This document shows positions 21,430 to 33,853 of a stretch of DNA of 64,000 nt, piece by piece. Under the pieces are notes generated by a model, which was not told where the DNA came from, ran no database searches, and worked only from the letters and a program-made list of their open reading frames with translations. The stretch comes from Terfezia claveryi (lineage: Eukaryota; Ascomycota; Pezizomycetes; Pezizales; Pezizaceae). The position numbers and the translations under genes were made by a program. The stretch's first letter is position 1. Each line of letters begins with the position of its first letter. Where the stretch lies: contig WHUX01000070.1 in assembly GCA_015179025.1 (NCBI GenBank), positions 1-64,000 on the forward strand, given 5' to 3'.

Positions 21430-24400
21430 CACAAGATCCACGTCTAACAAGTACTGGAAAAGCTGGAATGGGCTAGGTTATACCTGAAGCTAGAAAAGTA
21501 CAAGTTCCATGTGCAGGAGGTTAAGTATCTGGGGTTAATTATCACTACCGAAGGTATTAGGATAGACCCTGCCAAAGTTGCCACAATTCAGGAGTAGGAA
21601 ACTCCGGCCAATTTAAAGGATGTGCAAGCCTTCTTAAGATTTGCCAACTTTTACCACTAGTTTATCTTGGAATACTTAAGGATTATGGCACCCCTAACAG
21701 TCTTGATGAAAACGAAGGTAGAAGCTGGCTCACACCTAACGAAAAAGGCCTTCCACTAGAATCTAGTAGCCAAATCTGCCTTCTAGAATGTCAAGGAAGC
21801 CTTCTGCTCAGCACCGATTCTGGCCCATTTCAACCCTGAATAGGAGTATGTCGTCAAAACCGATACTTCTGACTATGTCTCCATGGGAATCCTATCCTAG
21901 AATGACGATAACAGCATCCTCCACCCAGTGGCATACTTCTCAAAAAAGCACTCCCTGTCGGAGTGTAATTACGAGATCTATAATAAGGAATTAATGGCCA
22001 TTATGTGGGCTTTTGAGCAATAGAGGCCCTACCTGGAGTCAGCAAAGGCGGTCATCGAGGTCCTTTCCAACCACAACAACCTGGAATACTTTATAACTAC
22101 TAAGTTGCTGAATCGCCAGCAGGCAAGGTGGTTAGAATTCCTGTCCCAATTCAACTTCAAAATCAAGTACTAGCCAGGAAAGGCTAGTTGGAAACTAGAC
22201 ACACTGACTAGGAGATCAGAAGATCTCCCTAAGGGGGGGATGAAAGGCTAAAATACCAGAACTAGGTAGTACTGAAGCCGGAAAATCTTGACCTGGCCAC
22301 TAATGTTCTGGCTAAGGCTGAGGCTGAAGCTGAGATCGTGGATGTTCAGGCTAATGCAGATGCTGAAAGTGATCTCTGACAACAGGTAAAAAGGGCATAT
22401 GCAAAGGACCCACTAGCTAAAGACATTATTATTACAGTAGATTCCAGCCAGCGCCGCTACACCAAGATTTCGCTGGCTGAGTGTACAACTTAGGACGGCC
22501 TTCTTGACTACCTAGACCACCTCTACATGCCTACGGATAATGAGCTACGCCTGCGATTGATCAAAGAATACTATGACGTACTGGCAGTGGGTCACTCTGG
22601 AGTAGCTAAGATGTTAGATTTACTGTCCAGGTAATATATGTAGATTAACCAATAGAAGGAAGTAGAGCAGTACATATGGAATTACCATATCTGCAAGTGT
22701 GCCAAACCTACCTGCCACACCTCTTATGGTATTCTGAAGCCCCTGGAAGCCCCAGAACAACCCTAGTAATACCTGACTATGGACTTCATTAGTGGATTGC
22801 TAGAAGACTCAGGATTCAACATCATCTTGATAGTAGTGGATGGGTTAACGAAAATAAGGCACATGATACCCTGTCGAGACACCTGCTTAGCCCCCGAATT
22901 GGCGTCCCTCTACCTAGATAATGTCTTCCATTACTATAGCCTCTCAGTATCAATTGTCTTAGACCGTGGCCCTTAGTTCATTACTGACTTCTGAAAAATA
23001 TTCTGTGAGCTGTTAGGTATTGAAGTACACCTGTCTATGGCATACCACCCTTAGACTGATGGCCAGTCAGAATATATGAAAGCCATTATGGAGCAATATC
23101 TGAGAATATATATCAATTACTAGCAGAATAACTGAGTTTCATTGCTGTCCACCTATGAATTCTACGCCAACAACCACTTCTCTAAGACCTTGAAGACCTC
23201 TCTATTCATGGCCAATTATGGCTAGCACCTATAGTTCGTAGACTCCCTGACACCTCTGCGCAAGACCAGGAAGAATGCTACAGCTAAGGAGTTCGCTACG
23301 TAGATTTCTGAACTTCACTTTACCCTGAAAGCCAAGCTGGGATATACACAAGCCAGGCAAGCTGAATATGCCAATGCATTATAGTTGCCAGCTCCTAGGT
23401 ATTAGCCAGGAGATAAGGTATAGCTCTCCAGCAGGCACTTCTGAATAGAACGGCCATCTTGCAAGCTCAACTACAAGTTCCTGGGTCCATTCGAGGTGGT
23501 GGCCACTGTAGGCACTCATGCCTATCAATTGAAGTTCCCCAGCTATATCAAACACCACCTTATTGTCTACGTCTTAGAGATCGAGCAAGCTATGGACAAT
23601 CCCCTCCTCAGGCAAAAGCACCCTCCACCCTCTCCCATGGTGATTACAGGTAAAGAGGAGTGGGAAGTTGAGGAGGTACTGGACTCCAGGAAGCGCTATA
23701 GGTGAGTTCAGTATAAGGTCAAATGGTTAGGGGACAAGGAGGCTACTTGGCAACCTACAGAGGACTTAGAGAATGTACAGGATTTGGTCACCCTATTCTA
23801 CCAGCAATACTCAAGGAAGACTCGCTCAATGGAATGATATTGTACCTTTTGAAAGTCATATAGTGGGGCCCGTCTGACTCTCATTCTTCTCATTGTTTGG
23901 AGTTGGAATCCTTATCATTGCCTTTGTTGTTGTTTCCTGTGTTGATTTTGCCAGTTGTCATGCCCAGGCCTCCTAGTTGCTAGAGCTCTAGCCTAAAGGG
24001 GGGATAGTATCACAACTATATTCTTAGTCTTGATTTGATACTCAAACAGGCTTATTCAGGTGTCATACTGTTTTGACACTCGAACAGGCTTGTTTGTGTG
24101 TCGTCGATAGGTGATTGTTATTTTAGCTTTCGAGACAGAAATCTTGACAAGCTTATTCCTTCCATGGCCTTGGCCTGGAATCATATATATATATCTTTGT
24201 TTCTCTTCCTTTTCATTAGATCCCCATCCAATGTCTTGTATCCTAATATAGACCTTGCTTCTCCTAGCGCTCATACACCTCCCTTGTATACCTCCTTGTC
24301 TCGTGAAACAGCTCTGCAGCAACAGCTGTCTCCTTCTGATACATGCAGCAACCGCTTCCGCATGTCTCTTGCCTTTTGCCCTTATCCCCCATCCTAGCCT

Positions 24401-24571
24401 TCCCCAGTTATATACGTAGCGGTCCTACGTGTGTGTTACCCTAGCCCTGCCCTTACCTTACCTCTAGCTTTTCCCCAAATTACACATGTAGTGCTCCTAC
24501 ATATGCGATTCCCCCTTGCTACTGCCCTGGCATACCCCTTAGTCGTCTTGTTCCTCAGAGCCCTCGTTACA
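21430..24571 (+). mobile_element. 5'-truncated, hypermutated Gypsy-C copy
   Basis: From AAGATCCACGTC at 21430 it follows Gypsy-C from the middle of the RT domain (about 49980) through RNase H, integrase, chromodomain and 3' LTR. It lacks the 5' LTR, gag, protease and N-terminal RT. Compared with Gypsy-C it carries very many C-to-T and G-to-A changes, mainly at CpA/TpG, giving dozens of stops (Trp and Gln codons to TAG). The left junction coincides with no LTR end, so it arose by truncation or by another insertion. No functional product is possible. Confidence 0.85.
24008..24571 (+). repeat. 3' LTR of the hypermutated Gypsy-C copy
   Basis: Starts TATCACAAC (Gypsy-C: TGTCACAAC) and ends CGTTACA. 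It contains two decayed palindromes (24031 and 24073) and is alignable to the Gypsy-C LTR with many transitions. Confidence 0.8.
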
Positions 24572-24576
24572 GCTAT

Positions 24577-25870
24577 AGTATTACTTGATAAACTATTTAA
24601 CTTCCTACTATACTTAAATAATACTATTATTATCAGTATTAGCTATCAGCTTATCTAAAGTATTATTAAGTAATCCTCTCCATACAGATAAAGTTGAATG
24701 GGATTATAAAGTATTAGTATCTCTAAGAGTATATAAACAAGTAGTATAATATTATAGATGAGCTGTAACTATAGAAATACTTCAGTGAATAAATAGATAA
24801 TAATAGAAAAAAGTATAAATATAACTATAACTTATATGTATTATAGACTTAATAAAAGTAAAACTATATTAGACTTAAAATACTATTTGGGTTTTATTCT
24901 ATTAACTATACAAAAGTATTAGGTTATATAGAAGCTTAGATCTAATAATAAGTAATTAGACCTAGATAATACTTCCTATAATAGTTTAGTAGTATTAATA
25001 TTAGGTTGTTTTCTGAATCAGAAGCCACTTTCCAGTTAAGAATACTGTATTCTAATATATATTGATTAGGTAGTCTGAACAATAATACTTTATAGTCAAG
25101 CTAATATACAGGAGCTAAACTTAAGTACAACTAATAATAATATATAAATGATAAAGATAAGAATATAATAAAAACATATTGAAGAGAGTATATATATAAA
25201 ATATAATATTAGAGGTTATATACTTCTATTACTCAATCTTTTTAATACTATTCCTTAGATATACTACTATATCTATATAAGTGATGAAGTCAAAACAGTT
25301 AGCTATAGTAGGGTATTAATTATTGCAATAGATAATATGTCTTTTCCCTGAGTTATAATAGCTTTACTCTTACTAAGTCTATAATATACCTAAGTTATAG
25401 CTATATATATATTTTACTTTATATTTATTTATCTTCTTTTTTGAAGTATTTCTATAGTTATAGCTTACCTATAATAATTAAAAGTATATTCTAGAAGATA
25501 AATAAAAAATATAGAATATAAACTATATAAAAGTTTTGTAAATATACTTATTAATACTATTTTTTTTTATATATCTTTATACAAAAGAATTTTAAACTTT
25601 ATTTTTTCTATCTCTATTTTGTTTAATCTTTTTTTTTTACATTTTTTTTTTTTTTATAATCTAGGACTAAAGAAAGGTAAAAAAGAAAGGTTTTACTATT
25701 GCTTACTTAAGGATGACTGACTATGGTAGGTTGTCTGGAACCAAAATATCCCTGTCATACAACTGTCCTCATACTTGCCTCCCCTACCTCTTAGTAACTT
25801 AATGACTTAGTAGTAGTTTAAGGTATATCAATCAAATTACCAAAACTAGTACTATCACTAGTACCCCTCT
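24577..25870. other. Very AT-rich region without a gene
   Basis: About 1.3 kb dominated by TA, TAT and T-runs (25560-25660). No coding potential. Probably old, fully decayed repeat DNA. Confidence 0.6.
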
Positions 25871-25876
25871 CCAGTT

Positions 25877-28010
25877 ATGATAGGCAAAATCAATTATGAG
25901 AATAAGTTGCAAGAAGCAATGAAGCATGCTCAATGAGAGTTAGAGGTACCTACTGCATAATTTGTATCTCTATATGGGGTAAATGTATTGACCTTAAGTC
26001 GGTGACTTGTTGGTACCACTACTGACTATACTACAGCTATTAGAAATAAGCAATTATTTGATATTAGTAAAGAGAATGCAATCACAGAGCATGCAGGATT
26101 GATGGTGGAGGAGGATTTCCATTAAATCCTGAACTCCTATGAGGAATAGCACAATATATGATCAATAAAAGGTAAATAAAGTAATAAAGTCAAGGAGGAG
26201 GTAGTATAGGTCCTAAGTCAACTACTACTAACTCTTAACTGTATCAAGAGAAATGCCTTCAAAGATAAGGAGCTATAAGCTCTATAAAATTAAGCTCTAT
26301 ACCCTCCCCTCTATTAAGCTCAACAATCTCCTCAATAACTACTATGATTCCTCTAGCTCCTCTTCATATTATTGGTACTTATTGGATTGACCACTTTCTA
26401 GAGTATAATCTAGAATTTAAAAAAGTTTATATTTACTACTAAGAAAGAGCTCATATGGTAGCATGCAATAATATTAAGCTGTAAGTAGATTTCGTCTACA
26501 AGCTTACTAATCTTGTCTATAAAAAGAAGATTATATAGTATAATATCTGGAATTGTAATGAAAAGGGGATTACTATAGGAAGAAATAGTACAAGAACATT
26601 GGCAATTGTGTATACTGGAAAGGGTTGTAGTATGGCAAAAATAATAACTGAAGACTCTCGTGAATTCTATAGTATTTTAGAGACTATGACCTACTGGAGT
26701 AGTTACTCTACTATTTATTATCTAGTAAGGAAAAACTCATCAAGAGTTAAACTATTTAGAAGGAGAGCTAATTCATAAAGCTATATTTATAGTTTCTGAC
26801 AGTAGCTATATAGATGATGAGTTAGGTTTTGAATATATAAAGAAGCATTTTAAGCTATATTCTAGGGATAAGGATAATCCATATTGTCTCATTATAGATA
26901 GGTATTCATTTCATGTTGCATAGAAGGTAGTGAAGTATGCTCTTGCTCATAATATCTATATGATATATCTTCCATCCAAATCTACTCATCTTCTACAACT
27001 ACTCGATATAGGATACTTTGGAGTTCTACAAACAACCTATGAATGAAACCTCAGTATATAGTTCAAGGAGAATCCTCTTATTATTTTATCAAAACCTATA
27101 TTTTTAGAGATTCTGAAGAAAATATAAAGTGAGGTATATACTATAGATTGTATGGTGGAAGCCTAGCGAAAGACTCATTATTGGCCAATTGACCGTGTTG
27201 GGCCTAGACTAGTAACCTTCCTAAATATCTCAGATTAAAAATTCAAATTGGTTAAAAATACTCCTAGTTACCTCTGTGAGCTTTCTTGCCAGGCTATTCA
27301 ATTATTAGACTCAAAGGAAGATGAGAAGAAAATACCAATCCTTAGGTTGATTGATTATACTATAGAAAAGGTTACTAAGTATTAAGATATTACTCCTCAA
27401 TCCTATGCCTTCAATAAGCTCTAGAGTAGTAAGGTGCATAAGCAGAAAATACAGTCTCGATATATTAATGGCCAAGTAAGAGTGCTGAATTATAAACATG
27501 TTAATAAAGGCATTAAGGAGCTTACAGATGCAGTAGCAGCTAAGATAGAATGGTAGCAGGTAGTAGAAGAAAAGAAAAAGGCTGGAGAGTATAAGAAGGC
27601 TGCTAAAGAGGCCTCCGATAAGCAGTAGTAAACTAATCTACAACAATATTATGAGGTTGACCTATCAGCATGGCAAGCTGAGTATGCAAAGATTGATGCT
27701 GTATAGATTGCTACTAAGCAGCCTGGCCAGAAGTACTCTAGAAAGAAACTCTTATACTCTCCTTGACCGAAGCAACTACTTAAGCCTAAAGGACCAATTA
27801 GTACTATGGAAGGGGCTGGTAACCTTTCTGTAGTAGTAGAGGATATTGCAGAGGAAGAGATTGATAATAAGAAAAAAATTGAGACAGATCTGGAAGAAGA
27901 TCAGTAAGATTTGGCAGATTCCATGAGAGTGCTTGAAATTGAGCATTGTGTACAGGTTAGTTCTTCTAGGCAATAGCTATCCCATTTTACTATTTTAAGG
28001 CCTGTACTCA
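25877..28010 (+). pseudogene. Pogo-type transposase (HTH plus DDE_1), dead
   Basis: The N-terminal part reads a psq/CENP-B-like helix-turn-helix region (KINYENKLQEAMKHA, then a TLSR-LVGTTT turn). With shifts, an HIIGTYWIDHFLEYN segment and NCNEKGITIGRNSTR follow, where pogo transposases normally have D-E-K-G, so the first catalytic Asp is Asn. Then come CLIIDRYSFHV (second catalytic block) and IYLPSKSTHLLQLLDIGYFG, the classic DDE_1 signature around the third acidic residue. A Lys/Glu-rich C-terminus follows. Multiple TAG/TAA stops and shifts kill it. No terminal inverted repeats were recognised. The family moves by cut-and-paste into TA dinucleotides. Confidence 0.7.
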
Positions 28011-28147
28011 GCAACATTAATTTAACATAGAAATAGATAGCCAGTTGAGCTTTTCTAGTAGCCGTGAGTATATTAGCATCATAGTGAGGCTTGGGGAAGG
28101 ATAGATGGGGGAGGGGGGGAGTTATTAAAGGGATTTCATTTTAAAGT

Positions 28148-28796
28148 TGTAAGGAAGTGGCTTACTCATCTCTTATGACTAACCCTCTACCTCTCAAATA
28201 TATTTCTTATGTATTTTCTTACTAAGCAAGCATCTCAAAATACACAACATTGTGTACTGTCTGCCTTGCTAGTATTTCACATGTTATCACATGCTTTCAC
28301 ATGTTATTACATGCTTTCACATGTTATTTCACATGCTTTCACATTTATAATTCTAGGAAAGACTTAATCTATTTTGTACTAGATAGTACTTGGAAGTACT
28401 ATCTAGAACCTTCTATTGTGTTGATTTCAAATCATGTAAAGGTCAGATAATAGTGCACTGCCCCAGCACTGCCCCAGCACTATCCCATTCACAATACATA
28501 TAGTCCCCTGAATTTCCCTTCAGTTGGATAGATAGTTAGAATTGAGAACATAGTTGGAGTACAATCAATATAGAAGTTCCACTAGTTAATTCCTAAGTGC
28601 CTTTGGCACTCCTATACTACTTTACCTATTGCAGTAATCTTATGCTACTGGTAATAACTTTAATAGTGAGGATTAATAATACACTATTAGTAATCTACTT
28701 TGTAGTATACATTACTAGTCTGAGATTATCTGATTAGATTAGATAAGGTTATCTAATCTAATCTGATTCTCCAGTCCCCCTTTATAAACACTTACA
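28148..28796 (+). repeat. Gypsy-A 5' LTR
   Basis: TG...CA ends. Contains a direct repeat of CACATG(C/T)TTTCACATGTTAT (28280-28345) and an inverted ATTAGATTAGATAAGGTTATC / TCTAATCTAAT segment near its end. The short Cys/His-rich ORF over it is an LTR shadow. Confidence 0.9.
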
Positions 28797-29597
28797 TTTT
28801 TTTAACCTAAGAACTTGATTCTTACCTAACAGGAAGACCTGATCAACCTTACCTAATCAACAATAAGTTTCTACCAGAAAGAGTAGAAACTAGAGCCAGT
28901 ATAAGCCTACAGCATATAGCATAGTAGCAATAAAGTCTGACAGTTAGCAGTAAAACTATCCTCCAAATAGCAACAATAAGACTATTCTCCAAGAAATAGC
29001 AACAAATAAGACTATCCAACAAATAGCAACAAAAGGGCAACAACAATTGTATTTAACTGGCAAATACATAGAAACAACAAATAACTACCTAATCTGGTAG
29101 CTCTGAGACCTAGAAAGTGCCTCAGAAGTTCAATAAGGGTGAGGATTATAGGAACTAGTCCTATCCATATCCAAACTCCAGAGAGTATCCCAACCCTACT
29201 CTCTACCTAGCCTAAAGAAAAATTGGGAATTCTCCCAATACAAGAAACAAGGAAACATCCTATACTTCTCCCTCTAAAAAGAACACAAATACCTAGCACT
29301 CCAACCCCTATCTTTCCACTCAACCTTCTTTCCAGCATTAGCAGGAAACCCTGCTCCCAAAATAATCTCATCAACAAAAGTAACCCTTTTTCTCTTTAAG
29401 AAATTTGCCCCCTTACCATAATTCACCTTGGTATCAGAGGCAACAGAAAGAGCAGAAGAAGGAAGTTGATAAGAAACAGATCCTTTTCATCAGGATCTAC
29501 TTTCCAGAAAGAAGGAATAGAAGAAACAGAGTCCAAGGAATCAGTAGTATAATATCTGATAGACATGGAGACTCCTCAATAGAAAAAGACTAGTGTA
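28797..29597 (+). other. Gypsy-A leader
   Basis: About 800 bp between the 5' LTR and the first open gag segment. No primer-binding site is obvious directly after the LTR. A TTGGTATCAGAGG motif resembling a tRNA-complementary PBS occurs at about 29427, about 630 bp too far downstream to be a standard site. Confidence 0.5.
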
Positions 29598-31429
29598 ATG
29601 GAAGGAGGAGAAAGACTTAAGAAAGGCAGGAGAAAGGCAATGACAAGTGAGGAGCTAGAAGTACTCAAGGCTAAGTTAGTCAGCACCCCTAAAAAGAAGA
29701 TTCCAGAAGGAAAGACACTTTTAGACTCAGAGACCAGGGAAATAGTTCTTGGACCAAATTCAGTAATGCCTGAAGTAAAGGTTATAACACCCCCTACATC
29801 AAAAGCCTTTTGGGATAAAAATAAACCTTCATAGTATCTAAGACTATCTCAGGTATTTGTATACCTAACAATAAACAGCATGTTGTCAAGAAAAAAGAAG
29901 GAACTATTGGCTGAAGCAGCAGAAAAGTTCATGATCTTCCAACAAAAAGATTAATTTGACAAAGCATATAAAGTAAATATGCAGCTCTCATCAACCTCAA
30001 AATCAATCTGGCCTTACCCCACTTATAATCCATGTAAAGGAGTTCCATGGTTAGTCCTGAACTGGCCATTCCTAACACAGTACATGTTTATGGGTAATAT
30101 CTATGATCTGAAAACCTCAGAAATAGTACCTCCTCCTGAGGAAACTAAGGAAACTCATGAGGAGATTGGTAGGAAACTGTTTAGAAGTAAGGATAAGGGT
30201 AAGGGTAAGAGTGTCCAGTATGAGGAAGAAGAAGAAGGAGAATATGAAACAGATATAGAAGAAATATCTGAAAAAGATATGCCACCACCACCTAAGGATA
30301 AGAAAAAGTCATCACATACCAAAAAGGGTAAGAGCCCTGACAAGAAGTCTAGAAGGAGCTCTATTGGTGCTGCTGAAGGTGATAGTGAGGATCCAGGATC
30401 TGGATCTGAAGGTGATAAGTCAGATAATGGATATAATAATGATAGGAAGAAAAGGTCTATTAGGGAACCTAGCCCTCACCACTTGGAATGGTCTAAAAAG
30501 ACTGGTCAAACTATACCATCATAACAAATTAGTAAATCTTTGGTAAAAAAGGCAAACAAACTTGCAAAGATTCCAAATCCCCCACAGATTGATGGAGTAT
30601 CAGAAAAATGGAGGGATCAAACTACCTTGATAATTATGTGCAACAGTTGCAGAAGTGGGTAGAATACTAAGGGTTGGATATAGCAGATTGGGAAAGCTTG
30701 GATAGAGCAAGCTTTATATTTGAGAAGAGTGCTCAGACTTGGTATAATCAGTACTGCTCTGAAAAAACCAATGTTGAAGACAGGAATTTCCATGAATTTA
30801 TGTTAAGACTGAGAAGTAAACTCATCTCTACAGTGGCACCTGAAATGTTGTAGAAACAATATCTGGCACACCATCAGAGGCCAGAAATTACTGTCATGCA
30901 GTATGTACAGAACTTACAAGAGTTCAAAATTAAGTGCAAGAATCTGAATGGTCAGGATATGATAAGTGATCATATACTCAAAATGAAACTAGTAGATGGA
31001 CTAGTACCCTTACTTAGGGCTAAGGTTAAAGGGCTAATTTCATATGAGTCAACCTTTGAGGAAATATTAAACAAAATTGCTGTCCAGGAAGATATGTTGA
31101 AGCAAGAGACCAAATCCCTACAACAACACTAAAAGAAGTCTGAGAAGCAATGGGGCCCTGGTAAACCTATGGAATAGACTAAGTCTGAATTCAAATTGCC
31201 TGAAAAAGTAGCTAGGAATGCAGCTAAAGTGGCAGGTAGGAAGGGTAGACCAGGAGGTCTCTATAGTAACTTCCCTAATGCCAGGAAAGATAAAACTAAG
31301 TACATACCTTATGCTGAACAAGAGAAAAGGAGGGAAAAAGCTACAAGGACAGGGACCTGCTATCACTGTGGTAAAACAGGTCATGCTTCCAGGGATTGCC
31401 TAAATAGGAAGGTGTCTTCAGCTTACTAA
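29598..31429 (+). pseudogene. Gypsy-A gag
   Basis: The first part (29598 to about 30625) is Lys/Glu-rich with a Pro- and Ser-rich charged linker. After a one-base shift near 30625 the frame joins that used by pol. It encodes the capsid-like region (DNYVQQLQKWVEY, KISYESTFEEILNKI-type helices) and a zinc knuckle CYHCGKTGHASRDC (about 31358-31400). Stops occur at TGG-type codons. Gag would package the element RNA into cytoplasmic particles. The gag/pol junction has no frame change, so the parent element probably made one polyprotein. Confidence 0.7.
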
Positions 31430-33853
31430 TATATGGGATCTAGACCAGGAGTCAGAAGATTCCCACCTTATTAGCTATTTAGGCCTAAGCCAACATGGCC
31501 CCCACAGAAAGTAAAAACAGCTCATTAAGAAATTGATGTAAAATAACAAGAGTCAACTGCACTTCAGGTCATGAGAAACCCTAATGACTCAAGGAAGTTC
31601 TTACTGCCAGAAAGCTATAGAACCTCTAATACAGCTGAAATTAAGATTAATGGACATATTGCTTATGTACTATTTGATCCATGCATATTAGGTGGAGACT
31701 TAATATCAGCAAATTATTGTCAGCTGTTTAATATACTCTTGAAAGAGATCAGCAAGAAGCTTTTAGAAACTGCAATCAAAGGGAGCAGATCTCAAATGAC
31801 AAATACAGCAACAGTCACAGTAAATCTACAAGGATACCAAGAAACTAGGACATTCTATGTGGCCAATCTGAAAGACTAGGATGTTATATTTGGTGAACCT
31901 GCACTAAGAGATTATAAAGCAATTATGAATGTCAAAGATAATGCAATTACTATACAACCTACAGGTAGGAGAAAGATTAATATTAATATGCTCAAAACCA
32001 AGGATACACTTGGAAGAGTCACTACTGCAGCAATGAATATAGGAAGGACAGAATATGACTGGGATGATAATGAAGACCTACATGCTGTTTTGACTGAAGT
32101 TGGAGGTAGATTACTATACCACCCAAAGTCAACTCCAGCAATCCCAAGGATACAGCATGATCTGGTGAATGACCTGGAGGAAAACCAAGAATGGTTACAA
32201 GAGTAGTTTGACTCATCAGATTGATCAGAGCTAGAAGATGATAGAAGCTCTCTAGTCATTACAAATGTAGTTAATCTGGAAGAAGTAGAGTTTAATATAT
32301 TTGAAGAATTCCCTGAACTATTCCCAGAAGAAAAACCAACTGCATTACTACCAATCAGAGAACCTTATGACATCATGCAACATAAGATTATAGTTCATGA
32401 TGGTGCAATCTGGGAACCTGCATACTACACAAATTATACAAGGTTTCTGGATTAAGTGACAGAGAAAATGAGGACTGAGCTAGAATCTGGAAGAATAGTA
32501 CCATCTAGCTCACTCAATAGTATCCTTATATTTACACAGCCTAAAAGAGATTTAGATAAGAATGGCAAGCAACAGGCTAGATTCTTATTGCACTGTGTGC
32601 CTAGAAACAAACTAGTACAAAAGGATAAAACACCCATGCCTAATATTAAAGCAATACTGGACTGGATAGCTAGCAAGAAATATATCTTAGCAGCTGATCT
32701 AGCAGATGGCTATCACAATATTAGACATGCACATGAATCAGTAAAACATAGCACCTTTACAAATTATCTAGGAAAGTTTGACTTATTGGTCATGCAGCAA
32801 GGTAACTGTAATGCACCTGCAACCATGATGAGGGCTATGAACTAGTTACTAAAGGATTATATTGGAAAAACTGTCATGGTTTATTTAGATGACATTCTGA
32901 TTGGAACAGATACCCTGGAAGAACATAAAGAAGTGTTGAGAGGGATCTGCAGGATATTGGCTAAGGAAAAGTTTTTCTTCAACAAAAAGAAATGCCAAAT
33001 CCTTGTCCCAAGACTAAAAGTACTGGGATTCATTGTCACCAAACAAGAGCTAGAGATGGATCCAGAAAAAATTAACTCAATAGCTAATTACCCAATCCCT
33101 GACTCAAAAAAGAAATTGCAAAAGTTTCTAGGGATGGTAAATTACTTGAGAAGGTTTTGTCCAGAATTGGAAGCTATAGCCAAACCACTATCAGAACTAC
33201 AAGGATCTATTAAGAAGCACATGTGGACTCTTTTGCATAATGAGTCATTCAAAAAGATTAAGGAGTTAATAATGAGCAATAAAGTGCTCAAACCAATTAA
33301 TCATGACTCAGGCCTTCCAATCTATTTAATTACAGATGCTAGTAATACAGGGATCTCAGGATGGATTGGCCAAATAGAGAATGGTGTTATCAGGCCAGCA
33401 GAGTTTTACTCTAGGAAATTAAATAATAGACAAATGAATTACACAACAACTGATAAGGAATTATTAGCAATTGTTGACTCACTGAGGTATTTCAGGCCTG
33501 AACTACAGGGTCACAAAGTGATCATCCAAACAGATCACAAACCCTTAGTCACATTTAGGGATAGTATCCCTGAAAGTCAAATGAAAAGAAGGTGGCAAGA
33601 GACTATGAGTCAGTTTGACCTAACCCTGGAGTATATTCAGGGAAAGGACAATCATATAGCAGATGTACTGTCCAGAGGAGTATATAGTCCCCCCAAATCC
33701 TCCTCTACTAAACAGTCTTCTCACCACACAACTGCCTTACTACAACATCCAGTAGTAACCAACCAACTTTCTGTTCCTATACAAACTTTCAAGAAAACTC
33801 CTCCCCCACCACATTCTCCAACACCAACCATGCCTGCTTCCCCAAGCAACTAG
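31430..33853 (+). pseudogene. Gypsy-A pol: protease, reverse transcriptase, RNase H
   Basis: A protease-like segment (AYVLFDPCILGGDLIS, about 31650) has the Asp but not the usual D-S/T-G. RT follows with LAADLADGYHNIR (first Asp), VMQQGNCNAPATM and the YLDD box (about 32879). Then come NYLRRFCPELEAIAKPLSEL and RNase H (YLITDASNTGISGWIG, TDKELLAIVD, QTDHKPLV). All are in one frame with stops at about 31877, 32206, 32222, 32453 and 32843. Several sit where Trp is expected (for example KD-stop-DVIFGEP and MN-stop-LLKDY), the mark of TGG-to-TAG change. The RT catalytic box is intact. Confidence 0.85.

Noticed and set aside
29427..29440. TTGGTATCAGAGG as Gypsy-A primer-binding site
   Set aside because: It lies about 630 bp downstream of the 5' LTR, whereas a PBS should be within a few bases of it.
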